Positions 28,538 through 40,558 of a stretch of DNA of 43,761 bases are shown here, in pieces. Every line of letters begins with the position of its first letter. Position 1 is the first letter of the stretch. This stretch comes from Meiothermus luteus. GTDB lineage: Bacteria; Deinococcota; Deinococci; Deinococcales; Thermaceae. The position numbers and the translations under genes are program-made. Where the stretch lies: NCBI RefSeq assembly GCF_003574085.1, contig NZ_QWKZ01000008.1:1-43761 (forward strand). Reading direction: 5' to 3'. The notes beneath the pieces are model-generated. The model was given only the letters and a program-made list of their open reading frames with translations, did no database searches and was not told the DNA's origin.

Positions 28538-30403
28538 CTAGCCCTCGGGCTGCAGGGCGGTGGGGGCTATGGCCTCGGGGGCTTGGGTCTGGGCGAGGAT
28601 TTCCCTTACCCGCTCGCCCTGCACCACCTCCCGCTCCAGCAGCTCGGCGGCCAGCTTGTGCACCGCTTCGGCGTGGGCCGCTAAGACCTCCTTGGCCCGT
28701 TCATAGGCCCGGTCCAGGATAGCCCGGATGTCGGCGTCAATGAGGCGGCTGGTTTCCTCGGAGTGGTCCTGCTTTTTGGCGATTTCCTCGCCCAGGAAGA
28801 TGGGCCCCGTGTTGGAGCCCCAGGCCACGTTTTTGAAGTGGTCGCCCATGCCCCAGTCCAAAACCATCTGTTTGGCCAGGGCGGTGGCCTGCTTGAAGTC
28901 GCCTGCAGCGCCAGTGGTAATGGTTCCCACAAAGAGCTCCTCGGCCGCCCGGCCCGCCAGGGTCATGGCCAGGCTGTCCTCGAGGTGTTCCTTGCTCATC
29001 AGGATGCGCTCCTCGGGCCTGCTCCAGCGTACCCCCAAGGCCATCCCGCGGGGCACGATGGAGACTTTCTCGGTCTTATCGGCATAGGGCAGCACCTCGC
29101 CGGCGATGGCGTGCCCGGCCTCATGGTAGGCCACCGCCCGCTTTTCCTGCTCGCTGAGCTTTAGGGTGCCCCGCTCGAGCCCCAGCATAATCTTGTCCAG
29201 CGCGGCCTGGAAGTGGGCCTGGGTGATCTCGCTGGCGTTCTCGCGGGCGGCCTGTAGGGCAGCCTCGTTGACCAGGTTCTTGAGGTCAGCCCCGCTGAAC
29301 TGCGGGGTGAGGCGGGCCAGGGCCTCTATGTCCACGTCGGGGCCGAATTTCTTGCCCCGCATGTGCACCTGCAGTATCTCCTTCCGCTCCTCCAGGGTGG
29401 GCAGGCCAATCACCACCTGCCGATCAAAGCGGCCCGGGCGCAGCAGGGCTGGGTCCAGGATGTCGGGGCGGTTGGTTGCGGCCAGCACAATCACGCTGCT
29501 GTCCTTTTCAAAGCCGTCCATCTCGGAGAGGATTTGGTTTAGCGTCTGCTCACGCTCGTCGTGGCCCCCGCCGATGCCAGCCCCCCGCTTGCGCCCAATT
29601 GAGTCAAGCTCGTCTATGAAGATAATCGCCGGGGCGTTGCGTCGGGCCTCCTCAAAAAGGGTGCGAACCCGGCTGGCCCCCACCCCCACGAACATCTCCA
29701 TGAACTCCGAGGCCGAAACCGAGAAAAAGGGCACGCCGGCCTCCCCCGCCACCGCCCGGGTCAGGAGGGTCTTGCCGGTGCCGGGCGGTCCCACCAGGAG
29801 CACCCCTTTTGGAATCTCCGCGCCGATGGCGATGTATTTTTGGGGATTCTTCAAAAAGTCCACCACCTCCATCAGCTCTCGCTTAGCCTCGGTGTGGCCC
29901 GCTACGTCCTTGAAGGTGGTGTTGACCCGCTTCTCCTTCCCGTATAGCCGGGCCCGGCTCTGTCCGAACTGCATCACCTGGCCGGCCCCGCCCTGGGCGC
30001 GCATGAAGAAAAACCACCAGAAGCCGATAAGCACCAGGATGGGCACCAGCGTATAGAGGAGCTGGGGCCAGATGCTCGGGGGGCGGTTCTCAATGACCAC
30101 GCCGTTTTGCCGCAGGAGCTGGGTGAACTGGGGGTCGGTGTAGCCCGAGGGCAGCGCAATCACCGTGAAGCGGTCGGTGGTTTCAGTGGAGTTGCCCACC
30201 CGGACCCGCTCGGGGGCCTTGAAGAAGCCGTTGATGCGGCCCTCCTGCAGGATGACCCGGGCTACCTTGCCCTGCTCCACATAGGTAAGAAAGTCGGTGT
30301 AGGAGATGTTGCTGCGGGTGTTGCTGCTGCCGAAGAGGGTAAAAAGCCAGTAGGCCAGGATTACGACAAGAACCAGGCTCCAAGGGTTGATGCGTGTAGG
30401 CAA
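28538..30403 (-). CDS. ftsH: ATP-dependent zinc metalloprotease FtsH
   Basis: FtsH is a membrane-bound AAA+ protease for quality control of membrane and regulatory proteins. From TTG 30403 it is 621 aa. Membrane helices lie at about 9-24 and 113-134 with a ~90-residue external domain between. Walker A GPPGTGKT is at 205-212, Walker B IIFIDE at 260-265, the second region of homology follows, and zinc site HEAGH is at 427-431. The TTG start is chosen because GGAGG lies 7 nt upstream and helix 1 then starts near the N-terminus. A 25-residue longer reading lacks a ribosome binding site and overruns the promoter. Confidence 0.95.
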   Translation of the reverse strand: MPTRINPWSLVLVVILAYWLFTLFGSSNTRSNISYTDFLTYVEQGKVARVILQEGRINGFFKAPERVRVGNSTETTDRFTVIALPSGYTDPQFTQLLRQNGVVIENRPPSIWPQLLYTLVPILVLIGFWWFFFMRAQGGAGQVMQFGQSRARLYGKEKRVNTTFKDVAGHTEAKRELMEVVDFLKNPQKYIAIGAEIPKGVLLVGPPGTGKTLLTRAVAGEAGVPFFSVSASEFMEMFVGVGASRVRTLFEEARRNAPAIIFIDELDSIGRKRGAGIGGGHDEREQTLNQILSEMDGFEKDSSVIVLAATNRPDILDPALLRPGRFDRQVVIGLPTLEERKEILQVHMRGKKFGPDVDIEALARLTPQFSGADLKNLVNEAALQAARENASEITQAHFQAALDKIMLGLERGTLKLSEQEKRAVAYHEAGHAIAGEVLPYADKTEKVSIVPRGMALGVRWSRPEERILMSKEHLEDSLAMTLAGRAAEELFVGTITTGAAGDFKQATALAKQMVLDWGMGDHFKNVAWGSNTGPIFLGEEIAKKQDHSEETSRLIDADIRAILDRAYERAKEVLAAHAEAVHKLAAELLEREVVQGERVREILAQTQAPEAIAPTALQPEG

Positions 30404-30462
30404 AACCAGACCTCCGTGGGATACCCTAAGTGGGGCGCCGACTACCTTGCGCCCAGACCCGC

Positions 30463-30468
30463 AGTATA
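30463..30468 (-). promoter_or_regulatory. Probable ftsH -10 box
   Basis: On the minus strand TATACT gives a leader of about 55 nt carrying the GGAGG site. The -35 region is weak. Confidence 0.4.
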
Positions 30469-30560
30469 TGGTACCCAATTTGCCATCAGGGAATGGGTGC
30501 TAGGGGGGGTTGGCGGGAAAGTGGGTTGGCTCACCCCCAGGGGTTCTGGGGCTTCCCCCT

Positions 30561-30566
30561 TATCAT
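30561..30566 (+). promoter_or_regulatory. TPR-protein gene -10 box, leaderless type
   Basis: TATCAT lies 6 nt before ATG 30573. This fixes the start in a frame that runs open further upstream. Confidence 0.55.
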
Positions 30567-30572
30567 GGGGTG

Positions 30573-31937
30573 ATGCGGGTGGTTTTGGAAGCCCTCCACC
30601 AGGGAGACTACGATACCGCTTTCGATGTGCTGGTGCGCACCTTGGCGCTGGCCCAGGGCGAGGAGGCGGCGGAGGTGGCCATGCTTCTGGCCGAGGCCTA
30701 CTCGCTTTATGGGGAAGGCGGGATAGAAGGGGTCAACCGGGCCCTGGAGGAGGGATTGGAGAGTTCGCCGGGCCTCGAGGCCCACCCTCGCTACCGCTCG
30801 CTTCTGGGAGAGGTTCGGGCTTTGGAGGGGGCCTCCGAGGAGGATGTGCGGCGCCTTTTGCCTGAAACCGACGACCCACAGGCGCTTTACCACCAAGCCC
30901 AGGCCCTGATGTACCTGGGCTTGGTGGAGGAGGCGTTGGGGATACTGGAGCGGCCCCTCGAGCTGCCCGCGTTCCTCCAGTGGCGGGCCCACACCCTAAG
31001 GGGCAAGGCCTACGAGCGACTGGGCCGGGCCGCTGAGGCGGCTTGGGCCTATAAGGAGGCGGCCCGGTTGGCAGTGGGAATGGAGCGCTACTGGAACCTG
31101 ATTGACGCCGCGGCGATGTTCGTGGAGGCCGGGATGGGGCAGGAGGCCCTGGAAACCCTGCGCGAGGCAGCTTCCGAGACCCTCGAGCTGGAGGACCCCG
31201 AGGACGCCGCCACCCGCTTTTACCTCGAGGCCCGCAGCCATCTCTTACTGGGCAACCCCGGGCTGGCCCTGGAGGCCATCCAACGGGCTTTGGAGCGGGA
31301 ACGGCAAGGGGCCGAGCCCGCCTATGGAACCCCCTTGGTCCACGGCCAGACCCTTATGCAGCTCGGCCAGCCTGCGGAGGCTGCGGAGGCTTTTCGCGAG
31401 GCGGTGCGCCGCGCTGAGCCCTCTGAGCGGAGCTACGCCCTACACGAGCTGGCAGTGGCCTACTTGGAGGCGGGCAAGCTGGCCGACGCCGAGGCCACCC
31501 TGCGGGAGGTGCTGCGCGACCCGGAGTACGGCTACCAGGGGGAGGCCTACGGTGACCTGGCCGAGACCCTCTACCGCCAAGGGCGCTACGAGGAGGCGGA
31601 GCAGGCTGCCCGTCAGGCCATCCGGCTGGGCAACGCGGGGACCGGCTACCTCATCCTGGGCAACCTGGCCTATGACCTGATGCACTACGAGGAGGCCCTC
31701 GAGCACTACACCAAGGCCTGTGAAGAGGCCCCTGAGGGCAGCCGGGACTGGATTACCGCCCAGCAGATGGTGGTGGACACCCTAGCCCAGCTCGGCTTTC
31801 GCCGACCCGAGGAGATTATTTCCCGCAGCGAGGCGGTGCTGCCGTACATCCACCCCTCCGACGAGTGGTACCAGACCCTGAGCAGCTACGCCGAGCGGGC
31901 CCGGAATCTAATGGGGGGGAGCCGGACGCTGAACTGA
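30573..31937 (+). CDS. Tetratricopeptide-repeat protein
   Basis: The 454 aa product is almost wholly helical and without signal peptide or membrane helix. TPR-like units are visible through the length, for example [59 protein letters not shown] and [19 protein letters not shown] estimate seven to nine. TPR arrays bind partner proteins, so no enzymatic role is assigned. ATG 30573 is chosen by its leaderless -10 box. ispH follows in the same direction, but with its own promoter. Confidence 0.85.
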   Translation: MRVVLEALHQGDYDTAFDVLVRTLALAQGEEAAEVAMLLAEAYSLYGEGGIEGVNRALEEGLESSPGLEAHPRYRSLLGEVRALEGASEEDVRRLLPETDDPQALYHQAQALMYLGLVEEALGILERPLELPAFLQWRAHTLRGKAYERLGRAAEAAWAYKEAARLAVGMERYWNLIDAAAMFVEAGMGQEALETLREAASETLELEDPEDAATRFYLEARSHLLLGNPGLALEAIQRALERERQGAEPAYGTPLVHGQTLMQLGQPAEAAEAFREAVRRAEPSERSYALHELAVAYLEAGKLADAEATLREVLRDPEYGYQGEAYGDLAETLYRQGRYEEAEQAARQAIRLGNAGTGYLILGNLAYDLMHYEEALEHYTKACEEAPEGSRDWITAQQMVVDTLAQLGFRRPEEIISRSEAVLPYIHPSDEWYQTLSSYAERARNLMGGSRTLN

Positions 31938-31974
31938 GCGGCGGTGGCTTACAGAGGCGTCTTTCGGTTTGTGC

Positions 31975-31980
31975 TATGGT
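31975..31980 (+). promoter_or_regulatory. ispH -10 box, leaderless type
   Basis: TATGGT lies 7 nt before ATG 31988. A closer in-frame ATG (31976) falls inside this box and is therefore not the preferred start. Confidence 0.5.
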
Positions 31981-31987
31981 GCCGGTT

Positions 31988-33016
31988 ATGGTTGAGCGTG
32001 TTTACCTGGCTAAGCCCCGGGGGTTCTGCGCCGGCGTGGTGATGGCCATTGAGGCGGTGGAGAAGGCGGCGCAGACCTTGCGGGAAGAAGGGGAGCTGGT
32101 GGTCTACCACGCCATCGTGCACAACGAGGTGGTGACCCGGCGCCTCCAGGAGCGCTACGGCGTACACTTTGTGGAGGACCTGGCTGAGGTAGACCGCCTG
32201 CGCGAGGAACGGGCCAAGGAGGGCAAGAAGCTTGCCAACACGGTGGTCTTCTCGGCCCACGGAATCCCCCCTTGGCTGCGCGCTGAGGCGGCGGAGCGCA
32301 ACCTCTACCAGATAGACGCTACCTGCCCTTTGGTCACCAAGGTACACAACGAGGCTAAGCGCTACGCCCGCGAGGGGTACTGGATTCTCCTGATCGGCGA
32401 TTCTGCGGACCACCAGGAGATTAAAGGCACCCGCGGGGAGGCCCCGGAGCGCACCATCCTGGTGGCGGTGCACACCCAGGTGGGCCGTGACCCACGTCTG
32501 GCCGACCCCCACACGGTGGAGGTGCCGGACCCGGAGAGGGTGGTGGTGCTGACCCAGACCACCCTCTCGGTGGACGATACCCTGGCCACCATTGCGATTC
32601 TGAAAGAGCGCTTTCCTAAGCTGGTGGTGCCCGCTCGCAGCGACCTTTGCTACGCCACCAAAAACCGCCAGGATGCGGTGAGGCGCATCGCCCCGCACGT
32701 GGACCTTTTCCTGGTCCTCACCAGCCCGGCCTCTTCTAACGGGATGCGCCTCTTGGAGCTGGCCCGGGCTTTGGTGGGCCGGGCCGAGCGCATAAACACC
32801 GTGGAGGATATCCGGCTCGAGTGGCTTCAAGGGGTGCGCTCGGTGGGGGTTACCTCGGCGGCCTCCACCCCGGACGACCTGGTGCAGGAAGTGGTGGCCT
32901 ACTTCCGGCAACAAAACCCCCGCTTGGAGGTTGTGGAGGAGGGGGAGTGGGAGGACATTGAGTTCCGTGAGCCCAAGCGGGTATCCCCCGAGGAGTGGTG
33001 GGCCAGCCAGCGTTAA
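31988..33016 (+). CDS. ispH: 4-hydroxy-3-methylbut-2-enyl diphosphate reductase (IspH/LytB)
   Basis: This is the last step of the non-mevalonate pathway, giving IPP and DMAPP. The 342 aa product has three [4Fe-4S] ligand cysteines in [34 protein letters not shown] and [24 protein letters not shown] and FSAHG supply the conserved active-site histidines. The C-terminus contains [12 protein letters not shown]. It is longer than the E. coli enzyme through an insert between the first two cysteine motifs, as in other LytB proteins of this group. A restriction-modification module starts 5 nt after its stop. Confidence 0.97.
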   Translation: MVERVYLAKPRGFCAGVVMAIEAVEKAAQTLREEGELVVYHAIVHNEVVTRRLQERYGVHFVEDLAEVDRLREERAKEGKKLANTVVFSAHGIPPWLRAEAAERNLYQIDATCPLVTKVHNEAKRYAREGYWILLIGDSADHQEIKGTRGEAPERTILVAVHTQVGRDPRLADPHTVEVPDPERVVVLTQTTLSVDDTLATIAILKERFPKLVVPARSDLCYATKNRQDAVRRIAPHVDLFLVLTSPASSNGMRLLELARALVGRAERINTVEDIRLEWLQGVRSVGVTSAASTPDDLVQEVVAYFRQQNPRLEVVEEGEWEDIEFREPKRVSPEEWWASQR

Positions 33017-33021
33017 CTCCA

Positions 33022-33822
33022 ATGTGGCCCTTAGCAACCCCCCAGCCCCTATTTGCGCCCCCCCTGAAGTGGGCCGGGGGCAAGCGTTGGTTAGCCCCTT
33101 TGATCCGGGAGCGTTTCTGGGAGAAGCACAGCGGACGGCGTTTGGTAGAGCCGTTCGTGGGTGGGATGGCGGTTGCCCTTTCGCTGCTGCCACGGAGGGC
33201 TTTGCTCAACGACATGAACCCTCCATCTGATCAACTTCTACCGGCACCTCAAAAGAGGCCTGAGGGTTCAAGGGGTGCGGTTTGAGAACAGCCGCGAGGT
33301 TTACCTGGCTAATCGGAAGCGCTTCAATACGCTTATCAAGGAGGGGCAGGCCGAGAGTGAGGAGGCCGCTTTGCTGTTCTATTACCTAAACCGAACGGGC
33401 TATAATGGGCTTTGCAGGTTTAACCGGGAAGGGCTTTTCAATGTTCCTTTCGGTAAGTATAGAAGCGTTGCCTATAGTAAGGACTTTGGAGCCTACGCCT
33501 CCTTGCTCAGGGAGTGGACTTTTTAGGGGACTTTGCCTCCCTTTCCGTAGAGCCAGGGGATTTTGTCTATGCTGATCCGCCCTACGACGTAGAATTCACT
33601 CAGTACAGCGCAGAGGGTTTCGGGTGGGACGATCAGGTGCGGCTAGCGCATTGGCTGGCTGCCTTAGACGTGCCTGTGGTGGCCTCCAACCAGGCCACGG
33701 ATCGTATTCTCGCCCTGTACTCAGACCTAGGCTTCAAAGTGGAAACCATTCAAGCACCTAGAAGAATTAGCTGCAACGGCGACAGAACACCTGCTAGGGA
33801 GATGGTGGCTTACAAGGTATAG
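33022..33822 (+). pseudogene. D12-class adenine methyltransferase with two compensating frameshifts
   Basis: Three consecutive pieces together make one Dam-like methylase of about 266 residues. Piece 1 (frame of ATG 33022) has the SAM loop LKWAGGKRWLAPLI and EPFVGGMAVAL. Piece 2, one frame on, has [10 protein letters not shown] and [20 protein letters not shown]. Piece 3, back in the first frame, has DFVYADPPYDVEF and RRISCNGDRTPAREMVAYK. The shifts lie at 33219-33224 (one extra base) and in the T5 run 33520-33524 (one base short). Total length stays a multiple of three. Either the gene is dead or two read errors occurred. The gene ends directly against the endonuclease start. Confidence 0.85.
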
Positions 33823-36283
<2,461 letters not shown>

Positions 36284-36315
36284 AGCACGCCCTAGGATAG
36301 CCGATGGGGTAGGTC

Positions 36316-36321
36316 TATACT
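36316..36321 (+). promoter_or_regulatory. era -10 box, leaderless type
   Basis: TATACT lies 6 nt before the GTG start of era; no ribosome binding site is present. Confidence 0.6.
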
Positions 36322-36327
36322 GAAGAA

Positions 36328-37224
36328 GTGAGGGAAGGAACCACCTATTCCGGCTTTGTGGCCCTGGTGGGCAAGCCCAACGTGGGCAAGTCCACCTTGC
36401 TCAACGTGATGCTGGGGGCCAAGGTGGCCCCCATCAGCCCCAAGCCCCAGACCACCCGCAAGCGGGTGCGGGGGGTCTACACCGAGGACAACCGCCAAAT
36501 TGTGTTTGTGGATACCCCAGGCTGGCACGAGGCCGAGGATGCCTTGGGGGAGTATATGATCCGCCAAATTACCGAGGCCTTGGCCGAGGTGAATGCGGTG
36601 GTCTGGGTGGTTGACCTGCGCCATCCACCTACCCCGGAGGACGAGCGGGTGGCCCGGGCCTTGGCGCCCTTGCGGGGCCAGGTGCCCATTTTGTTGGTGG
36701 GCAACAAGGTGGATGCGGCCAAGTATCCAGAGGAGGCCATGCGGGGCTACGCGGACCTCCTGCCGGGCCTGGAGACCCGCATGATATCGGCCCAGGATGA
36801 GCGGGATGCCCGGTCCCTGCGCGGTGAGCTTTTGGCCCTTTTGCCTGAGGGGCCCTTTTTCTACCCTGAGAACTACGCCCGGGGCGACCAGAGCGCGGAG
36901 GAGTGGGCTGCCGAGATTGTGCGCGAGGAGGCCATGAAGCGTCTAAAGGAGGAGGTTCCCTACACCATCGCCACCAAAACCGAAGAATTTGAGCCGCGCG
37001 AGAACGGGATGTTCTACATCCGGGTGAACATCTACGTGGAGCGGGAGAACCACAAGCCAATCCTAATTGGGGCGGGGGGGCGGATGCTCAAGGAGATTGG
37101 GGCGGCGGCGCGCAAACAGCTCGAGGTCTTCCTAGGCCGCAGGGTTTACCTGGACCTTCAGGTCAGGGTCTACCCCAACTGGCGCAAGGACCCCGAGGCC
37201 CTGCGGGAGCTGGGGTACATTTAG
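36328..37224 (+). CDS. era: GTPase Era
   Basis: Era is an essential 16S rRNA-binding GTPase for 30S assembly. The 298 aa product has G1 GKPNVGKS at 15-22, G3 DTPGWHEA, G4 NKVD, and a C-terminal KH domain with [20 protein letters not shown]. The start is GTG, fixed by the TATACT box. A DUF2905 gene follows 26 nt later with its own ribosome binding site. Confidence 0.97.
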   Translation: MREGTTYSGFVALVGKPNVGKSTLLNVMLGAKVAPISPKPQTTRKRVRGVYTEDNRQIVFVDTPGWHEAEDALGEYMIRQITEALAEVNAVVWVVDLRHPPTPEDERVARALAPLRGQVPILLVGNKVDAAKYPEEAMRGYADLLPGLETRMISAQDERDARSLRGELLALLPEGPFFYPENYARGDQSAEEWAAEIVREEAMKRLKEEVPYTIATKTEEFEPRENGMFYIRVNIYVERENHKPILIGAGGRMLKEIGAAARKQLEVFLGRRVYLDLQVRVYPNWRKDPEALRELGYI

Positions 37225-37250
37225 CGCGGGCAGGCTTGGAGGGTTTGAGG

Positions 37251-37472
37251 ATGGAAGTGGGCCGGTTGCTGCTGTGGGTAGGGTTTATTTTGGTGCTGCT
37301 GGGCCTCATCTGGTTGTACGCCCCGGGGCTTTTGGGCTGGTTTGGCCGGTTGCCGGGGGATATTCGCATTGAGCGGGATGGGTTTCGCTTGTACTTTCCC
37401 CTTACCTCCATGCTCCTACTGAGCCTGGTTCTGAGTCTGGTTTTCAACCTTCTCCAGCGCTTTTTCCGCTAG
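37251..37472 (+). CDS. DUF2905 family small membrane protein
   Basis: The 73 aa product has two membrane helices (about residues 5-28 and 50-70) separated by the polar hairpin FGRLPGDIRIERDGFRLYFP, the hallmark of DUF2905. Its function is unknown. ATG 37251 is chosen with GGAGG 8 nt upstream. It is probably cotranscribed with era. Confidence 0.9.
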   Translation: MEVGRLLLWVGFILVLLGLIWLYAPGLLGWFGRLPGDIRIERDGFRLYFPLTSMLLLSLVLSLVFNLLQRFFR

Positions 37473-37567
37473 AATCCGCCAAAAGCCCCAGGCTGGCTGG
37501 GCTGGCCGTTGGGAGGTGTTGCCGCTGGCTGGACCGGCGCTGAGGCTGGCTAGGGCTTTTGGTCTGC

Positions 37568-37573
37568 TAGACT
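37568..37573 (+). promoter_or_regulatory. Possible promoter of the deoxyhypusine-synthase-like gene
   Basis: The 160-nt gap 37473-37632 holds a TAGACT at 37568-37573 followed by a T-rich stretch, which gives a leader of about 55 nt ending in GGAGG. No clear -35 is found, and nothing else is recognised in the gap. Confidence 0.35.
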
Positions 37574-37632
37574 TTTTTAGCCCCGGGCCACGGGGAGCCT
37601 CCCCTGGCCGCCCCGAGTTCGGAGGTATAGCT

Positions 37633-38610
37633 ATGGCAAACGCGCCCGTCACCCAGTTCCTCAAGCACCATTTCCGTCATTTCAACGCCGCTACCCTGGT
37701 GGAGGCGGCCGAAGCCTACCGGGCCCACCTGGAGGGAGGTGGGGCGATGATGGTCACCCTGGCCGGGGCCATGAGCACCGCCGAGCTGGGCCTGTCCTTG
37801 GCCGAGATGATTCGCCAGGAAAAGGTCCACGCCATTAGCTGCACCGGGGCCAACCTGGAGGAGGACCTCTTCAACCTGGTGGCCCACCACCACTACGAGC
37901 GCATTCCCAACTGGCGCGAGCTGACCGCCCAGGACGAAAAAAGGCTGCTGGACCGCCACCTCAACCGGGTGACGGATACCTGTATTCCCGAAATGGAGGC
38001 CATGCGGCGGCTCGAGGCAGCCCTTTTGGAAGAGTGGGTGGCCGCCGACAGGGCAGGGGAGTGCCGCTTTCCCCACGAGTTTGTCTACCGCGTCCTTCGC
38101 TCGGGGCGGCTCGAGCCCTATTACCAGATTGACCCCCGGGATAGCTGGGTGGTGGCCGCTGCGGAAAAGGAGCTTCCCATCTATGTGCCAGGCTGGGAGG
38201 ACTCCACCACCGGCAACATGTACGCCGGCCACTGCCTGAGCGGAACCATCAAAAACGTGCACACGGTGCGCACCGGGATTGAGTACATGATGGAGCTGGC
38301 CCGGTGGTACGAGCAAACCAGCAAGACCCGCTCCATCGGCTTCTTTCAGATTGGCGGGGGGATTGCCGGGGACTTCCCCATCTGCGTGGTGCCCATGCTG
38401 CACCAGGACATGGGCCGGGCCGACATCCCGGTCTGGGGCTACTTCTGCCAGATTTCTGACTCCACCACCAGCTACGGCTCCTACTCGGGCGCGGTGCCCA
38501 ACGAGAAGATTACCTGGGGCAAGCTGGGGGTAGAGACGCCCAAGTTCATGATTGAGTCCGACGCCTCCATCGTGGCCCCTCTGGTTTTCGCCATCGTGTT
38601 GGGTTGGTAG
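37633..38610 (+). CDS. Deoxyhypusine-synthase-like protein lacking the catalytic lysine
   Basis: The 325 aa product belongs to the deoxyhypusine synthase (DHS) fold family, which includes bacterial homospermidine synthases. Alignable segments are VHAISCTGANLEEDLFNLVA (NAD/spermidine site), PGWEDSTTGNMYAGH and SGAVPNEKITWGKL, which matches the conserved DHS block before the C-terminus. The human enzyme forms its covalent intermediate on the lysine of GGGVVKHH; here that place reads GGGIAGD, so the lysine is a glycine. The bacterium has no eIF5A, so hypusine formation is not expected. It has GGAGG 7 nt before the ATG. The real reaction is unknown. Confidence 0.88.
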   Translation: MANAPVTQFLKHHFRHFNAATLVEAAEAYRAHLEGGGAMMVTLAGAMSTAELGLSLAEMIRQEKVHAISCTGANLEEDLFNLVAHHHYERIPNWRELTAQDEKRLLDRHLNRVTDTCIPEMEAMRRLEAALLEEWVAADRAGECRFPHEFVYRVLRSGRLEPYYQIDPRDSWVVAAAEKELPIYVPGWEDSTTGNMYAGHCLSGTIKNVHTVRTGIEYMMELARWYEQTSKTRSIGFFQIGGGIAGDFPICVVPMLHQDMGRADIPVWGYFCQISDSTTSYGSYSGAVPNEKITWGKLGVETPKFMIESDASIVAPLVFAIVLGW

Positions 38611-38619
38611 AGGCCGGCC

Positions 38620-38648
38620 TTGACAACCCTGGCCCTGGGGTGTAGCTT
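38620..38648 (+). promoter_or_regulatory. Promoter of the iclR-dctPQM-pxp operon
   Basis: Consensus TTGACA (38620-38625), a 17-nt spacer, and TAGCTT (38643-38648). The leader is about 35 nt. It is the only strong promoter found before the operon, so IclR probably controls its own expression along with the transport genes. Confidence 0.75.
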
Positions 38649-38689
38649 TGCCCCCAGTGGGTTCAATCAGCAGCTAGGTGGTTCTTCCA

Positions 38690-39505
38690 ATGAAACCCGA
38701 CCGCTCCGTCCCCACCCTCGAGCGCCCCCTGTACCTGCTGGGCTTCTTCAGCGAGGAACGGCCCTACTGGGGGCTTTCGGAGCTGGCCCGGGCCAGCGGG
38801 TGGTCCAAGGCCACCTGCCTGCGCAGCCTCCGGGTGTTGGAGCGCTATGGGATGCTGGTGCGGGAGAACGGGCGCTATCGGTTGGGCACCCGGTTTTTGC
38901 ACCTGGGCACCCTGGTCAAAGCCGCCTACCCGGCTCGAGGGGTGGCCCTACCCCTGATGCAGGCCCTGCGCGACGCCACGGGCCAGTCGGTGCAGTGGGT
39001 GGTGCGGGATGGCCTGGAGGGGGTGTACCTGGAGGTCTTGGAGGCCCGGGTAAGGGTGCGGCTCTACATCGCCCCAGGCCGGCGGGCCCCCCTTTACGCC
39101 GGAGCCTCTACCCGGCTCTTGCTGGCCTTCGCGCCGGAGGAGGTGCAAAAGGCGGTTTTCTCCGCCGAGCGCAAGGTCTACACCCCAGCCACCCCGGTAG
39201 ACCCGGTGCGGCTGCGGGAGCTCTTGGCGCAGACCCGAGGAACCGGTTTTGCGGCCAGCTTTGGCGAGCTCGAGCCCCACTCCGCCGAGCTGGCCGCTCC
39301 TGTTCGCGGGCCGGAAGGGGAGGTGTTGGCGGCCTTGAGCTTAGCCGGCGCGGAGGCCCTCTATCGGGAGGGGAGGCGGCTTGGGGAGTACCTGCACGCT
39401 CTAAACCGGACGGCCTTAGAGGTTTCGCGGCGGCTCGGCTTCGCCGGTGCTTGGCGGGCCGACCCCGAGGGTTTTTTGGCGTCGCTTGCGGCGAAGGTGC
39501 CGTAG
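38690..39505 (+). CDS. IclR-family transcriptional regulator
   Basis: The 271 aa product has an N-terminal winged helix (about residues 8-70: LERPLYLLGFFSEER, LSELARASGWSKATCLRSLR, YGMLVRENGRYRLGTRF) and a C-terminal GAF-like effector domain of about 180 residues. IclR members usually bind small organic acids and control the adjacent catabolic genes. ATG 38690 is preferred to GTG 38678 because it has AGGTGG at a normal distance. The next gene, dctP, starts 16 nt after its stop. Confidence 0.92.
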   Translation: MKPDRSVPTLERPLYLLGFFSEERPYWGLSELARASGWSKATCLRSLRVLERYGMLVRENGRYRLGTRFLHLGTLVKAAYPARGVALPLMQALRDATGQSVQWVVRDGLEGVYLEVLEARVRVRLYIAPGRRAPLYAGASTRLLLAFAPEEVQKAVFSAERKVYTPATPVDPVRLRELLAQTRGTGFAASFGELEPHSAELAAPVRGPEGEVLAALSLAGAEALYREGRRLGEYLHALNRTALEVSRRLGFAGAWRADPEGFLASLAAKVP

Positions 39506-39521
39506 CGCAAAGGAGGTTCTT

Positions 39522-40487
39522 ATGCAGCGATGGATTGGAGTTTTGGCAGGCCTAGCCCTGGGCATCGCCAGTGCCCAGACCCAGACCTGGACGATGGCGA
39601 CCCCTTACCCCGACGGGAACTTCCACACCGTCAACATCCGCGAGTTCGCCAAGGATGTGGAGACCGCCACCCAGGGCCGTTTGGTCATACGGGTGAACAG
39701 CGGGGGCTCCTTGCTGCCCCACCCCCAGATTCTGCCCGGGGTACGCAACGGGCAGGTGCAGCTGGGCGAGGTGCTGATCTCGTTGCTGGCCAACGAGAAC
39801 CCCATCTTCGCCCTAGACTCCATTCCTTTCCTGGTGGGTAGCTATGAGGATGCCCAGCGGCTTTACCGGGTTTCCAGGCCTGAGATAGAGAGCTGGCTGG
39901 CCCGGCGAGGCATGGTGCTCTTGTTCTCGGTGCCTTGGCCTGGGCAGGGCCTTTACACCAAGCAACCGGTGAATAGCGTGGCCGACCTCCGGGGGGTGCG
40001 CTTCCGGGCCTACAACCCGGCCACCGCCCGCATCGCCGAGCTCACTGGCATGGTGCCCACCCAGGTGGAGGCTGCCGATATCCCCCAGGCCTTCGCCACC
40101 GGCATTGTCGCGGCCATGATCACCTCTCCCTCCACAGGAGTAGACAGCCAGGCCTGGGACTTTGCCCGCTACTACTACGACCTTAGGGCCTGGATTCCCA
40201 AGAACATGGTGATCGCGAACCGGCGGGCCCTGGACGCCCTGAGCCCTGCTGACCGCGAAGCGGTGCTGGCAGCCGCCCGCCGGGCCGAACAGCGGGGCTG
40301 GCAAGCCAGCCAGCAAGAGGCGGCCAGCAAGACCGCCATCCTGGCCCAGCGGGGTATGCAGGTTTTGCAGCCCAGCCCGCAGCTTGCGGCCGACCTCAAA
40401 AAGGTGGGGCAGACCATGGCGAACGAGTGGCTCCGCCGGGCCGGGGCCACCGGGGTCAAGATCTACCGGGAATACCTAGGCAGATAG
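39522..40487 (+). CDS. dctP: TRAP transporter substrate-binding protein DctP
   Basis: This is the extracytoplasmic solute receptor of a TRAP transporter. The 321 aa product has a signal peptide with cleavage probably after IASA (about residue 18). It keeps the DctP core: FAKDVETATQGRLVIRVNSG, VRNGQVQLGEVLISLLA, LRGVRFRAYNPATARIAELT (with the arginine that normally binds the substrate carboxylate) and PQAFATGIVAAMITSPSTGV. A strong AAAGGAGG lies 4-5 nt before the ATG. The linked 5-oxoprolinase genes make pyroglutamate the likely ligand; DctP proteins that bind pyroglutamate are known in Bordetella. Confidence 0.95.
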   Translation: MQRWIGVLAGLALGIASAQTQTWTMATPYPDGNFHTVNIREFAKDVETATQGRLVIRVNSGGSLLPHPQILPGVRNGQVQLGEVLISLLANENPIFALDSIPFLVGSYEDAQRLYRVSRPEIESWLARRGMVLLFSVPWPGQGLYTKQPVNSVADLRGVRFRAYNPATARIAELTGMVPTQVEAADIPQAFATGIVAAMITSPSTGVDSQAWDFARYYYDLRAWIPKNMVIANRRALDALSPADREAVLAAARRAEQRGWQASQQEAASKTAILAQRGMQVLQPSPQLAADLKKVGQTMANEWLRRAGATGVKIYREYLGR

Positions 40488-40493
40488 GCTTGC

Positions 40494-40537
40494 GGCCCCT
40501 GGCGCCCTGGGGGGTTTTACCTGCAGCGCTGGGGGCC
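40494..40537 (+). other. Stem-loop in the dctP-dctQ gap
   Basis: A 12-bp stem (40494-40505 with 40526-40537; two GU pairs) encloses 20 nt. No T-run follows. Such hairpins after the binding-protein gene commonly stabilise its message and lower read-through to the permease genes. Confidence 0.6.
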
Positions 40538-40558
40538 CTGCCCTTTTGAGGGGGGGTT

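Noticed and set aside
31865-31987. In-frame 5' extension of ispH into the TPR gene
   Set aside because: It overlaps the upstream gene and has no family support. ATG 31988 follows a leaderless -10 box and gives the normal IspH N-terminus.
33514-33822. Separate small methylase-like gene with DPPY
   Set aside because: It lacks the SAM-binding half, and its upstream part continues the preceding frames once two single-base shifts are allowed. It is the third piece of the broken methylase.
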